Source of the DNA: Miscanthus floridulus
Taxonomy: Eukaryota; Streptophyta; Magnoliopsida; Poales; Poaceae
Assembly: GCF_019320115.1 (NCBI RefSeq)
Contig: NC_089593.1
Location: 35,473,835-35,537,834 of the forward strand
Length of the DNA: 64,000 nucleotides
Reading direction: 5' to 3'
The position numbers were made by a program, and so were the translations under genes. Position 1 is the first letter of the stretch; each line of letters starts with the position of its first letter. Below are positions 8,413 through 19,129 of the stretch, piece by piece. The notes beneath the pieces were generated by a model, which was given only the letters and a program-made list of their open reading frames with translations, had not been told where the DNA came from and did no database searches.

Positions 8413-11400
8413 TGTAACACCTCTGGTGTTTTGACCTAATACTAAAATTTGACATGTCATCATGTGCATTGCAAAGCATTCATATAGTATAAAGTTTTGA
8501 ATGCATTCACTAAATAAGGTTTATTTCATAATGTTGTTATTTCATGTGATGTGTTTCAAAAAACCCTAAATACAGATCATGACCACAAGGGTCAAATTTC
8601 ATGTGATCATGTGAGGCCATAGTGTCATTTGACTCAAATAACCCTAATGGGCCATGTTACTGGTCAAAAATCAAAATCTAAGTAAAAGGAAGACAAATCA
8701 AATTTGAATTCACATTCAAATTATAAAAGTCCTTTTTGCCCCTTTTAACTAATTCAAAATCCATGAGGAATTTGGGGTTGAGGCAAAAAGCAAAGTTGGA
8801 GATTATTTTATAAGGATCAACTTTGGTATTCAAAGTTTTTCAAGTTTACATACAAAATTTGGAGTAATTTTGAAATGATTCAAATCTTTAAATGTACCCC
8901 AAATGTGAAATTTCAAAATGGAGGCAGAATTTGAAAATGTTTCTTAAACCAAAGTTGTAGTACTTGAAAAGTTGAGCAACTTTCATTTTTGGAGATTTTC
9001 AACTTCTTTAGAAAATTTGGAGTAATTTGAGAAATGGAAGCAGTGGCAGTTCTGTAATTATTTCAAAAATTCACCTCCACCTCACTGCTTGCCGCCGGCG
9101 CCACGCGGAGGTCAGCTTGCCGCCGCCCTTCTCGCCGCTTTCCACCGCGTGACACGCACGATGTCACCGTGGCGAACCGCCCGTGCGTTGGCGACACCGG
9201 ACGCCTCTTCCGGGCTATAAATAGCCACCGTCGCCGCCGTCGCTCCATTCTTCCCTCTGCTCTGCTCCGCCACCGCGTAGCTCCGCCGCTCGCCGTAGGC
9301 CTCGTCGAGCCGCGTCTGTCGTTCCCAGCTACGTCAACGCGATCGCATTGGTCTTGTGCTCCTCCTCGACTTGCTCTCGTCGCTGGTGTTGGCCGGAATC
9401 GCCCGGCGCAACCCGTCTTCCCCGTGACCGGTCGAGCTCCGCCGCGACTGCCTCACCGTGGCCAGGCTGCTCCAGACCATCTCCGCTCACCGATCCATCA
9501 TGATCACTGTAGCTCCTGAGTGTTGCTCACTCTTCCTTTGACTCTACTGCGCCGTAGCCCTAGTTACATCGACCACCGTCGGGTCCGAGCCGCCATGGCC
9601 GGCGTCGGTTCCTCCGGTGTGTCCTCTGTTCTGAGGCTTGGGATAGATGCGCGACTTGGTGTAGATCATGTAGGAGCAGTCCGTCGCCGGAGATCACCAC
9701 GGCGCGTTTTGCTGGCCAGTGGCCGCGCCGCCGTGCGTCTTCGTTGTGTCGCTGACGCGGGCAGGCTGTCAGTGAGCTGAGGAGAGAAGAACAGTGCTGA
9801 TTTTTTTTTCTGATTTTGAATAGTGCAGCAATTTGGCAATTTTGTAGGAATTTATTTACACATCCAAAAATTCTGAAAATTTGTGTAGCTTCTGTACATG
9901 TTCTAGTATGATTTAAAAATTTGAAACTTGGAATTTGAATAAATTTTTAATGTTCAAATATTTGTCCATTAATTGAAAAATGCAATTTCCATGATTTTTG
10001 TAGGTCACTATATAACTCCAAAAATTATGAAATTTATTTTGGTACACTAATTTATCATGAGGAAGCTTACATAAAAATTTGAGCTTAATTGGACAAAGTT
10101 TATTTTATACCTAATGTAGACTTAATTATTTAATTAATTATTCATTTAATTAATGTTTAATCAATTAGGATTTGTTTGACTTTAGAATTGATTGTTGACC
10201 TTGGGTCATTAACTTATAATGATCCTTAGTACCTTAATTAGTATTTGAACTAATATCTAATTTGTAATTAGTAAATCTTAATGACATTTCATGTGATAAC
10301 AAAAGTCATTAACAAGTTAACTCGTCGAAACCCTAAGTGTTGATTAGTGTTGGATCTTGTTTTGGTCATGTTTTGTGACTAGTAGGGTTCCAAGATCCAT
10401 TAGGTCAAGTCACATGTGTGGTTCTTAATGATAGGGTTACAGGTTGGTTTTGTTGGCTTGCAACTGTACCGTGAAATAAAATCCATTGCGGGTGTTTTTA
10501 CATTTCATGTGTCGTGAAAGCATCATGTTTACATTATCATCATGTTAAAGCATATGTTATCATTTCGTGTAGAACCCGAGAACGAAACGATTCTAGTTGA
10601 GCAAGTTCTGGAAGAATCCCCGGTTGTCACGGGATTTGATAATTGTGGTACTAATCCGGAACCGGAAATCGTCAACGAAGGCAAGCCCCGGTTTATGCAT
10701 TAAGCCATTACCTTGTTTACTTTGAAAAGTTTATCACCTATGTTATTTATTGCATTAAGTTGTTTAATTCAAATGTTACCTACTTGATGCATTACCTACC
10801 TTGATAATTGTTTACCATCCTTGAAGATGTTTTCATTTATAAAGGCGTAGTATGCTTAGTATGCTTTATGGTAGGCTTTCAAAGTAAAAGTTTCGATACA
10901 ATCAAAGATGGCATACTGGCCAAAGAAAGAAAGAATGTAGAATGAATTAGAGACTAGTCGGGTGACTTATCTTGAATGTTGGGTAATGTTGCCGACTATG
11001 TCGCTTAAAGGCCACTCATTGTGGATCTTCTGAACGAGACACTTTGTAGTACTGGTCACATACTCCGGTAAGCCTACTTCGGCTAATCCGATACTAAGAC
11101 GAATGCCCGCGCACTGGGAGTGGAGAGATGGCGGGAGTAGCGTGTACCCTCGTGGCTGGAATGTGGCCGGATTTGAGGTGTGCTGTGCTCTCGGGTGGCG
11201 TGGAGACGGCTTAGTATAGGAGGATCCGGTAGCGAGGTTGATATATGCAAGATTAAGTTCTACATATGTCGTGTGATAAGGAATCCCCAGCTGGGACTTG
11301 AATCAATTCGAATTGCCGGTGCTCCGCGGATATGGAGACTCGATTCATTACAGAAGCAATGTAGTACTGGTGAATTACTAAAATATGAGAAAAAGAATGG

Positions 11401-12073
11401 AATGAGAAGGAATGGAATATGGGAAATGTATATTTAGTTGAGATAATGAACTAAAAGGACTTAGTGGTAAAACTTGAGAATAGGAATGAAGATAGTAAGC
11501 TTTTGGCAAAGAACTTTGAATCTTGCTACATCCTTACCTTGTCCCCAAACCCCTGCATCTCTAAAGTCTTACACCCCGTTACGTCGGGTTAGTCTTGTTG
11601 AGTACCTTTGTACTCAGGGTTTGTTAACCCTTGTTGCAGGTGAGTCGCATGCGCAGGCTTGTTTTGGTCCCTGCTGCATGTCAGTGTTTGAAGTCAACGA
11701 TGATGATGAGGAGTAATGAATGGCCTTTGGACAAGGCACTAGTTTGTATGATAAATAAAGTTAATGTAATATTATCCCGCTACTATGGTTGTATGACACT
11801 TATGGTATTGTAAGTTTGAAAACAACTGGTTTGTAATAATGTTATCTTAAGACTTCCGCTATCTTTTACTCTGGTATATATTTGAATAAACTGTTGTAAT
11901 CTGCAATGACTGTGATTGGGATCCTGTTTGAAAAGAGAATCGTGGATGATTCGGGTTTCCCGAGGACACCCGACAGACCTGTTGAGTTGTTGGGAACTCG
12001 TGTACGCTATCCGAGGTCTGTTAAGACAACGATAGGTGCATGTGGGCCCGATTCCTTAGGAGGTTCTGCCACA
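8413..12073 (+). repeat. Complete 3.66-kb LTR shared by T1 and T2
   Basis: The LTR starts TGTAACACC after the polypurine tract and ends GCCACA before the primer binding site of T2. It serves as the 3' LTR of T1 and the 5' LTR of T2. It has an AT-rich U3 of about 800 bp, a TATA box at 9216-9223, a GC-rich block (about 9060-9780) like a grass gene's first exon and 5' UTR, then about 2 kb of AT-rich leader. At 11600-11615 it carries the GAGTAC...GTACTC hairpin, followed by TTGCAG and GTGAGT. A length above 3 kb is usual for Tekay-type elements. ORFs inside (9169-9519, 9520-9780) look like by-products of GC-rich sequence. Confidence 0.92.
9215..9224 (+). promoter_or_regulatory. TATA box of the T1/T2 LTR promoter
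   Basis: CTATAAATAG sits at the boundary between the AT-rich U3 and a pyrimidine- and GC-rich leader. This is the layout of a grass RNA polymerase II core promoter. Transcription would be expected to start about 30 bp downstream, near 9248-9255. Confidence 0.75.
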
Positions 12074-12075
12074 GC

Positions 12076-12089
12076 TGGTATCAGAGCAG
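12076..12089 (+). other. Primer binding site of T2 (initiator tRNA-Met type)
   Basis: TGGTATCAGAGC begins two bases after the complete LTR, identical to the site at 2661. It shows that a second internal region starts here rather than host flanking DNA. Confidence 0.9.
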
Positions 12090-12459
12090 TTCCCATCTAA
12101 GATCATTGTAGGTTACTTTGGAAAACCTTCAAAATGATTTGGATCAAGGAAAGTAAACATGATATTTTGAAAGTTCAATTTCTTTCTTCTTACCTTTGAT
12201 CTAGACTCAATCCTGACTTATTTGAAAAGTTTGTGGCGGATAATATGATTAGGTTTGTCCTATGTATTAAAAATCTAGTACTTATGATTATATTAATCTT
12301 TTGTACTTAGATTCGTAAGATCGATTCATGCATCATGCTTGAGCACATTGCATAATAATTCCCCTTAATAGTGGTTGGGTAAGTAATGTCAATCCCATTC
12401 TTGCTAACCTCCGTTATCCTCAAGCTATTCTTATAGTCCTACCCTAAATTCTTCAGGCT

Positions 12460-12998
12460 ATGGCAAAGACCAAGAAAACCGCACGCAAGTCCACCGGACC
12501 TCATGGAGTCCCTCGTCACCAATTGGCACCAAGAAATCACGAGCTTGGTGAAGGAAGTTCCAAGAACCTAGGAGAGGAAGGATCTTCGAAGCAACCCCGC
12601 CAACGTCGAGAACCTTAACAAGGAGCTCAACACTCTTCGTCGAGCTCATGCCAAAGACCAAGAAGAGCTGGCGGAAATGCAAAGGGGCATCACCATGACC
12701 ATGGAGCTGCGGAATGAAGCCTGGACACGAGAAGATGCGGCCAATGAACGCGTCAATGAGTTGGAGTTCTACTGTAGAGGACCTGGAGATGGACAATGCC
12801 ATTCTTCATGAGAATGTCCATATGCTGTATGCTCAACTTCATCCTCCTCATGGGGATGGTGAAGTTACCGATGAAGAAATGATTGTAGCTCCAGGAGAAG
12901 TCGAGAATGAAGAAGAGGAGGAGGATCCTGAGGAGTTAGTGTACTTCTCAGATGAAGATGAGGTTTCGTCCGATACGGGCACGGATGCCGAAGACTGA
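12460..12998 (+). pseudogene. T2 copy of the H3-tail-like ORF, frameshifted
   Basis: This copy starts with the same ATG and the same H3-like residues as 3047. Within the tail-coding segment the two copies differ only at synonymous positions (CCG/CCT and GCG/GCA codons). Extra single bases at about 12589 (A) and 12772 (C) shift the frame, so only the tail and the acidic C-terminus can be read, in different frames. As with T1, all indels are insertions. Confidence 0.85.
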
Positions 12999-13156
12999 AA
13001 GCTTGGAGTAGTAGTAGTTCCTTTACTGCTTTCCTAGAAAACCAGGGTTGTCTTGTGGGATACAAGACATGTAATTAAATAAGAACCCTTTGTAGCATGC
13101 AACCTTTTAAAAGCTTTCAATAAAGAATAATGTAAGTAAATGTGTTTCTCTAACAG

Positions 13157-14030
13157 ATGCCTCGTCCTATCACCCGAACTGGTGCTAGTGGCTCGCATGA
13201 CGATGATGAGTGCCCAAATCCTCCACCAATGCCCTCGACTATGGCAGATGCCATAGCCGCACTCGTCAACGCAACGGCAGAGAATGCCTAGGCTGTTAAG
13301 GGAGTTGGCGCAGAACCAGCAGGCACCATACCCTAATCGTGGCCGTCGTAATAATGGAAACGACGAGTCAACCTATGTGGATTTTACTGACACACGTCCG
13401 CCTGTGTTCTCTAAGGCAGACGAACCTTTAGAAGCTGATGATTGGCTTAGGACAATAGAGCAAAAGTTCGAGCTGATCCACTGTACTGAGGTTCAAAAAC
13501 CAAGGTTTGCGGCACAGCAACTCCGAGGAGCTGCTGGTGCCTGGTGGGCAAATTTGGTAGCAGTACAGCCCGCTGGTCACCAAATCAACTAGAGGGAGTT
13601 CAAGGATGCCTTCAGGGCACATTATATTCCGGACGGTGTGATGACCATGAAGTTGGAAGAGTTCTTGGCTCTTAAGCAAGGGGAGCACCCAGTGATGCAT
13701 TATGTTGGGCGTTTCAACCACCTGTCTCAGTATGCTATTGAGTATGTGAATACGGACAGGAAGAAAAAGAATCATTTTCTTCGAGGCTTGAACACTAAAC
13801 TTCAGACAATGATGGCAGCCTGTGGTAATGCAACTTACCATGAAACAATCAACATTGCTATCGCTTCGGAAGAGAATTACCGCCGACACAAGGAGGCGAA
13901 GAAGAAGAAAATATTTGCTTCCGGATCATCAAGTGGCAAGCGTCAGAAGATAGTATACCATCCTCAGAATCATGGCCGTACGCCATTCCGCCCACAACAA
14001 GGCCAAAGCAGGCAGCAAATCTTCATTCGC
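13157..14030 (+). pseudogene. T2 gag, frameshifted and cut by the assembly gap
   Basis: This is the gag copy of T2, collinear with 3742-4615 of T1. An extra base near 13289 shifts the frame. At about 13592 a TGG codon has become TAG in a CTGG context, ending the frame in front of the FKDAF motif. It then reads openly from 13638 into the run of N. The rest of T2 (pol and its right LTR) is missing. Confidence 0.85.
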
Positions 14031-14130
14031 NNNNNNNNNNNNNNNNNNNNNNNNNNNNNNNNNNNNNNNNNNNNNNNNNNNNNNNNNNNNNNNNNNNNNN
14101 NNNNNNNNNNNNNNNNNNNNNNNNNNNNNN
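14031..14130. other. Assembly gap of 100 N
   Basis: Exactly 100 N, the conventional placeholder for a gap of unknown size. It separates T2 gag from an unrelated copia LTR, so the order and distance of what lies on either side are not proven. Confidence 0.98.
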
Positions 14131-15013
14131 GACATAGCAACCTTGTGAGCTTAGCCAAAGCCCTCCCACTCATCTCCATCATTGATCATCATCTCTGTGA
14201 GATTGGGAGATGAATCCAAGTGCATTGCTTGAGTGATTGCATCTAGAGGCACTTGGTATTCGTGTTGCACTATGTATTTCGCTTGTTACTCTTGGTGGTT
14301 GCCACCACCTAGATGGCTTGGTGTAGCGGTGGAGGATCGGCACGAGTTGGTGATTGTTCGTGGCCATCTTCGGTGATTGTGAGGGGAGTTGTACCTTCCC
14401 CGGGCAGAGTGTCCGAAAGGTAACTCTAGTAAATTGCTCGTGTCATTGAGTTGCCTCACTTGTGGGTAGGTTCTTGCGGTGTCCAATCGTGTGGACGAGG
14501 TTTGTGAAACACCTCTTAGCCGCCGAACCACCAAGTGTTGGTCGACACAACGGGGACTAGCGTGTTGGCAAGCACGTGAATCCTCGGGAGAAAAATCAGT
14601 TGTCTCTTGTCATTTGCATTCTCCCGGTGATTGCATTTGATCTTCATCTTGTGATTGGTTCATTCCTCTACATGGCGGTATAACCATCCCACTCACTCGT
14701 TTATATTCTTGCAAACTAGTTGTAGCAAGCTCTTTAGTGTAATTAGATTTGAGAGCTTGCTTTGCTATTTAAGTTTGCTTAGTGGAGCTCTTTAGAGTAG
14801 AAAGATTGAGAGCTCTTAGTGAGTAGTATCATAGCAGGTTGTGTGTCTAGCTATCATTGCAACTAGAATTGTTGGATAGGTGGCTTGCAACCCTCGTAGA
14901 GCTAGAGCAAGTTTGCATTACGCTATTTGTCTTACTAATCAAGTTGCTCTAGTTGATTTGTAGAATTTTAAATAGGCTATTCACCCCCCCTCTAGCCATA
15001 TTAGGACCTTTCA
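14131..15013 (+). repeat. 3' part of a Ty1/copia (Sirevirus-like) LTR
   Basis: The stretch ends with CACCCCCCCTCTAGCC and then GACCTTTCA, which I recognise as the typical end of Sirevirus-type LTRs in grasses. No primer binding site follows; instead the sequence continues at once in the coding region of a Tat element. It is therefore a 3' LTR or solo LTR inserted into that element. The left end is lost in the gap, so the target duplication cannot be checked. I see no coding region in it. Confidence 0.7.
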
Positions 15014-16952
15014 CATGGGAAGAACCGCAAAATGGGCACTCAAGTTGATGGATCAGGGCATTATGTATGCCTCCTGAACAACGATCAAGTCCTAGGTGTT
15101 GGCGGACTTTGTCGCAGAATGGAGTGAGGTCCAAATGCCACCGACGGTCGTCGATCAAGAGTACTAGATGATGTACTTCGATGGATCACTGATGAAGAGG
15201 GGTGCCAACGTGGGGCTGGTCTTCATATCACCCCTCGGGGTACGCATGAGGTACATGGTTCATCTCCATTTCCCCTCATCCAATAATGTGGCTGAGTATG
15301 AAGCACTCCTCAACGTCCTACGCATTGCCATCGAGTTGGGCATCCGATGCCTCGATGTCCGGGGCGACTCTTAGTAGATTGTCGACCAAGTCATGAAGGA
15401 GTCAAGCTATCATGACGCCAAGATGACAGCATACTACCAAGAAGTCTGATGGCTAGAGGACAAATTTGATGGCCTCGAACTCAATCACATCCCAAGGTGT
15501 CTCAATGAGGCGGTCGATGCACTTGCGAAGGCGGCATCCAGCCAAGAGCCGGTGCCAACAGGTGTCTTCACCAGTGACCAACACAAGCATGAAGGGTCAG
15601 AGTAGGCCCATGATGATTCGCCCGATCCAGCCTCGGGGGCTAACTAACTGATGGCTCCATCTAGGCCTGAGGTCATGGAGATTGAACAAGATCCAGTAAC
15701 AGAGCCTGACCCTCTGATCATCTGGAGAATTCTCTACCTCGACTACCTCCTCCCTAACATGCTGCTGATGGACAAGATAGAAGCTCAATGCCTCGCATGT
15801 CACGCCAAGTCCTTTGTTCTTGTGGAGGGCGAACTCTACAAGCAAAGCCACACCGGGATCCTACAGTGCTGCATCCCCATCAAATAGGGGAACCATTTGC
15901 TGAGCGATATCCATGGTGGGGTCTACAGTCACCACGCCATGCCTAGAACCTTGGTTGGAAATGCATTCCAACAAGGCTTCTACTGGCCCACTGTAGTAGT
16001 CGATGTTGAGCAGATCGTACACACCTACGAAGGGTGTTAGTACAATGCTCGACAAACTCACCCCCTAGCCTAGGCACTCTAGATGATCCCCATCACGTGG
16101 CCCTACACGATCTGGGGGCTCAATCTAGTTGGACCTCTGAAGAAGGTGCCTAAGGGCTACACCCACTTGCTTGTCACCATAGACAAGTTTACAAAGTGGA
16201 TAGAAGCTCGGCCGATCTCCTCGATCAAATTCGAGCAAGCAGTACTATTCTTCCTCGACAATGTCCATCGCTTTGGAGTTTCGAACTCCATCATCACAGA
16301 CAATGGTACGCAATTCACCAAAAAAAAGTTCCTTCGATTCTATGATGAATACCACATCTAGGTCGATTAGGCTGTCGTTGCGCACCCCCAAACAAATGGT
16401 CAGGTCGAGCGTGCAAACGGCATGGTTCTACAAAGCCTCAAGCCTAGGATCTTCAACTGGTTGAACAAGTTCGGTGCATGGTGGGTCACCGAGCTCCCCA
16501 TGGTGCTCTAGAGCCAAAGGACAACCCCTAGTCGAGCCACTGGCTACATGCCTTTCTTCATGGTCTATGGTTCCAAGGTCGTCCTCCCAACCGACCTCGA
16601 CTATGGAGCTCCAAGGATCAAAGCATACGATGAACAGGGAGTCGAGGCATCCCATGAAGATGCCATGGACTAGCTAGATGAAGCTCACGACGTTGCCCTC
16701 CTCTGCTTGGCCAAATACCAGTAGGCATTACGATGGTACCACAGCCGATGGGTGTGGGACCGAGCCTTCAACATCAGGGACCTAGTTCTCTGCCTTATGT
16801 AGAGCAACAAGGACCGCCACAAGCTCTCCCTACCCTAGGAGAGGCCTTATGTCATCGCGGAAGTACTCCGGCCAAGCGCCTATAAGCTAAAAACCATCGA
16901 CGGCGAGGTCTTCACCAATGCCTGGAACATTGAGCAGCTACATCGCTTTTAA
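15014..16952 (+). pseudogene. pol: M0 pol: RNase H end, archaeal-type RNase H, integrase (Tat lineage), decayed
   Basis: One reading frame can be followed through many stops. It begins with the end of the first RNase H (AKWALKLMDQGI). The second, archaeal-type RNase H (YFDGSLMKRGANVGLVF at about 15170, then NNVAEYEALL) is the hallmark of Tat elements. It continues with the integrase zinc finger at about 15900-16060 and the core (KGYTHLLVTIDKFTKWIEA, IITDNGTQF, VERANG), ending at TAA 16950-16952 after NIEQLHRF. The first catalytic Asp of the integrase is Asn (16122-16124). Many stops are TAG where relatives have Gln or Trp. Confidence 0.88.
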
Positions 16953-17606
16953 CCATAAATAAACATTTACTTTCTCCTAGCAGTTTTGTCATTGAAATCC
17001 TTGATCTTTTGTGACGTCTGACCCCTACAAGAGCGAGGGGCCAGGCCTCACTCGGGCGCTGCTATAAGTACATTTACCTTGCGAACACTCTTTGCGCATG
17101 CCCTCCCTTTTTTACATTAATTCTAAAGAGCTTAATTTACAGAAACAATTCCTGAGTATAACTAGTAGGACTATGGGAAACCTACACCTCGACAACTACG
17201 GTCTCATTGCTCACCAGCGTGATTAGAATTGCCTCGCCCACACTCTGAGCTTTTTAAGATCTTAACCACGGAAAGGGTCGAGATGCGCTAAAGCTTTTTT
17301 ACACAAAAGGGGAGAAGAAATAAGAAGTTGTTTGCTGTAACAAAATATTGAAAGCTTGTCCATTTGTTACAAGTTTCACTGCTTGGCTTCCCTGGTTAAC
17401 TAAATTCCTATGCGGGATGTCTGCATCCTTTATATCCATAGGGATTTTTTGTTTCAGTAGGTAGCCCGAATCGACCAAACGACACGACGATTGCCAGGAA
17501 ATAGATGGGACAAGCTTCCCCTTACAGAGTGATTTCATCATGAAAAGGGACTGATGTATTCATGAATACAAAAAACTGTTCACACAGGAGCTCCCCCACA
17601 ACTTAA
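16953..17606 (+). other. Non-coding 3' region of M0, first part
   Basis: This follows the pol stop. It contains the GAGGGGCCAGGCCTCACTCGGGCGCTGC segment in pieces typical of Tat 3' regions, then AT-richer DNA. I see no gene here. Confidence 0.6.
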
Positions 17607-17651
17607 ATGGTTACATTTGCTGACCACTTCTACTCTAAATACTACTACAGC

Positions 17652-17815
17652 CGCTGCACCACGCTCTCCATCGGCAACATCCTACCGCTTCATGGGATCC
17701 CTGAGGGTGCCGTTGTCTACAACATCAAGCACCACGTCAGTGACCGTGTTGTCTTCACCAGGGTGTCTAAGGACTATGCCATCGTGATCAGCCGCAACCC
17801 TGACAATGGCACCTC
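17652..17815 (+). pseudogene. RPL8: Captured fragment of the 60S ribosomal protein L8 (uL2) gene
   Basis: In the plus frame this segment reads [19 protein letters not shown], then HHVSDRVVF and [17 protein letters not shown] recognise it as the middle of plant cytosolic ribosomal protein L8 (uL2), which forms part of the peptidyl transferase region of the large subunit. About 50 residues match with scattered substitutions, and the rest of the protein is absent. The homology stops at GTSR, and the sequence that follows (RGSS, or an alternative frame) is not L8. It lies inside the 3' region of Tat element M0, in the element's sense direction and beside its antisense ORF remnant. It is best read as transduced host exon sequence now decaying. 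It is not a functional gene. Confidence 0.82.
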
Positions 17816-17884
17816 GAGACGAGGCAGTTCCTGGACAAGGACGCTACCCGCCGAAGTATGGCCACCATGGCTGGTGGATGTCTC

Positions 17885-18175
17885 TGATGTCTCATCAAAC
17901 TTGATGAACTGGCCGACCTAAGCGGCTGTAAGGGTGAAACCCCCCATTGGCTCAGTCCTAGGCAGCTTCCCCACCAACAAGGCTCACTCGAGGAAGATTC
18001 ATCGGAAGAAGCCTACGTATGGCTCCATCCCGATGAAGGCCTCACAGATGATGACAAAGCCAGTGATGTGCAGCACCCTCCAGCGTGCCTCCTCCTTTGG
18101 TGGAAGCGGCCCCTTCTCGACAAAGGTGGCCAGCACCATCTAATCTACGTTCGATGACCTCTAGCTCAACATCAT
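17885..18175 (-). pseudogene. Remnant of the antisense 'putative gypsy-type transposon' ORF of M0
   Basis: On the minus strand the frame reads VLATFVEKGPLPPKEEARW, then VLHITGFVIICEAFIGMEP and PMGGFTLTAA. This matches the ORF of element S at 61403 (SVLEAFIQKGFLLPQEVAH, VLHLTGYVTVYKAFLGMEL, PVGGFTLQKK). It belongs to the grass family often labelled 'transposase (putative) gypsy type'. Relative to S it has lost about 45 residues between the two blocks, carries stops, and breaks off where the L8 fragment region begins. It runs opposite to M0, as such ORFs do in Tat elements. Confidence 0.75.
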
Positions 18176-18720
18176 GCTCTGGATTCACAAACGGATCTAT
18201 GAGTCCTCCTCTCCCTCACATTACCCTCTCTCACTTAAAAACCACCACGACGCACGAATGCACTCAGCAAGAAGGAAGAAGGAGGGGAGGCAGCTGCTCA
18301 AGAATAGGCAGAGGAATGGGATGAGAACCCTCTCCATTCCCCTATTTAAGGAGGAGACACAACAGTTGGAGGAAGATGAAGGATTGGGGCAAAAAACCCT
18401 CTCCCTTCCCCTATTCAATGTAGATGGGAATTTGATGGGACACGTCCTAACCGATGGGACGTGCCTTGGTCGATGAGATGGCGCTTGGTCAAACAGGACG
18501 TGGCCTGGACATGGCCAACCACTACCGCACGTCGGGCATGAGAAACAAGGCACAGCCATAGGCAAGCGGCACTCCGCCTTCCTAGGTAGGACCTGGAAGG
18601 GCCCAACGATGGAGCCTCCATCAAGGGGAGACCAACGGGCCTCCTAAGTCGATTGGATGGCCCAATCGAACACTGAGCGATGGGGTTGAGGAACCAAATG
18701 GCCACCAAAAGATAAGCACC
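18176..18720 (-). promoter_or_regulatory. Antisense leader/promoter region of the M0 antisense ORF
   Basis: The minus strand here matches the region upstream of the S antisense ORF (61010-61400). Both contain the segments around GTGCGGTAGTGG and GGACGTG/GGCACGTCCCATC, and a leader coding for ...FSSCLPSFF-like pyrimidine-rich sequence. No experimentally known promoter can be claimed. The shared layout suggests the ORF had its own antisense start region. ORFs read through it (18221-18565, 18415-18708) are not convincing genes. Confidence 0.5.
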
Positions 18721-19129
18721 CTTATTTATTTACTTTATGTATCAATTTCACTACCGAACCTCTAATCCCAGCAATGGCAGGGGTGTGGACATCGCTCGGG
18801 GGCTGCCGAGAGTGTCTACTCGTTTAGACATTCTCTTTGCCTGACCCCTCTGTATGTTTAAAAACCAGAGGCACGGTGTGTGGGTGTAAACTTTGAGTAA
18901 AACTGGTCAAACCGCTAGACCCTATGCCCCAGCGGCCATGACATTTTATTCACCAGCGTGATCGAATTCTTTGTACCTGCACCTCAAGCTTTAGCATCCA
19001 CCTTCTTGAGAAGGGTTCAGAGGGGTCTGCCTGTGGAATCTCCTTCAAGGAGAAGCTACTAGGTTGCCCAAGTCGATCGAACGGCTCGGATCGCTATCGA
19101 GACATAGAAATGAAAAATTGCTATGCTCA

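Noticed and set aside
9169..9780. Host exon in the LTR
   Set aside because: The ORFs come from GC-rich repeats of CGCCGC type without domain similarity. A captured promoter remains possible, but I cannot support a gene.
2661..12089. tRNA gene fragments at the TGGTATCAGAGC sites
   Set aside because: They are primer binding sites next to LTR ends. No cloverleaf can be formed, and I found no tRNA gene in the window.
13638..14213. A protein reading through the run of N
   Set aside because: Translation across 100 N of unknown real length joins T2 gag to a copia LTR and is an artefact.
17607..17921. A functional ribosomal protein L8 gene
   Set aside because: Only about 50 residues match, with many substitutions, no start of the real protein and a foreign sequence after GTSR.
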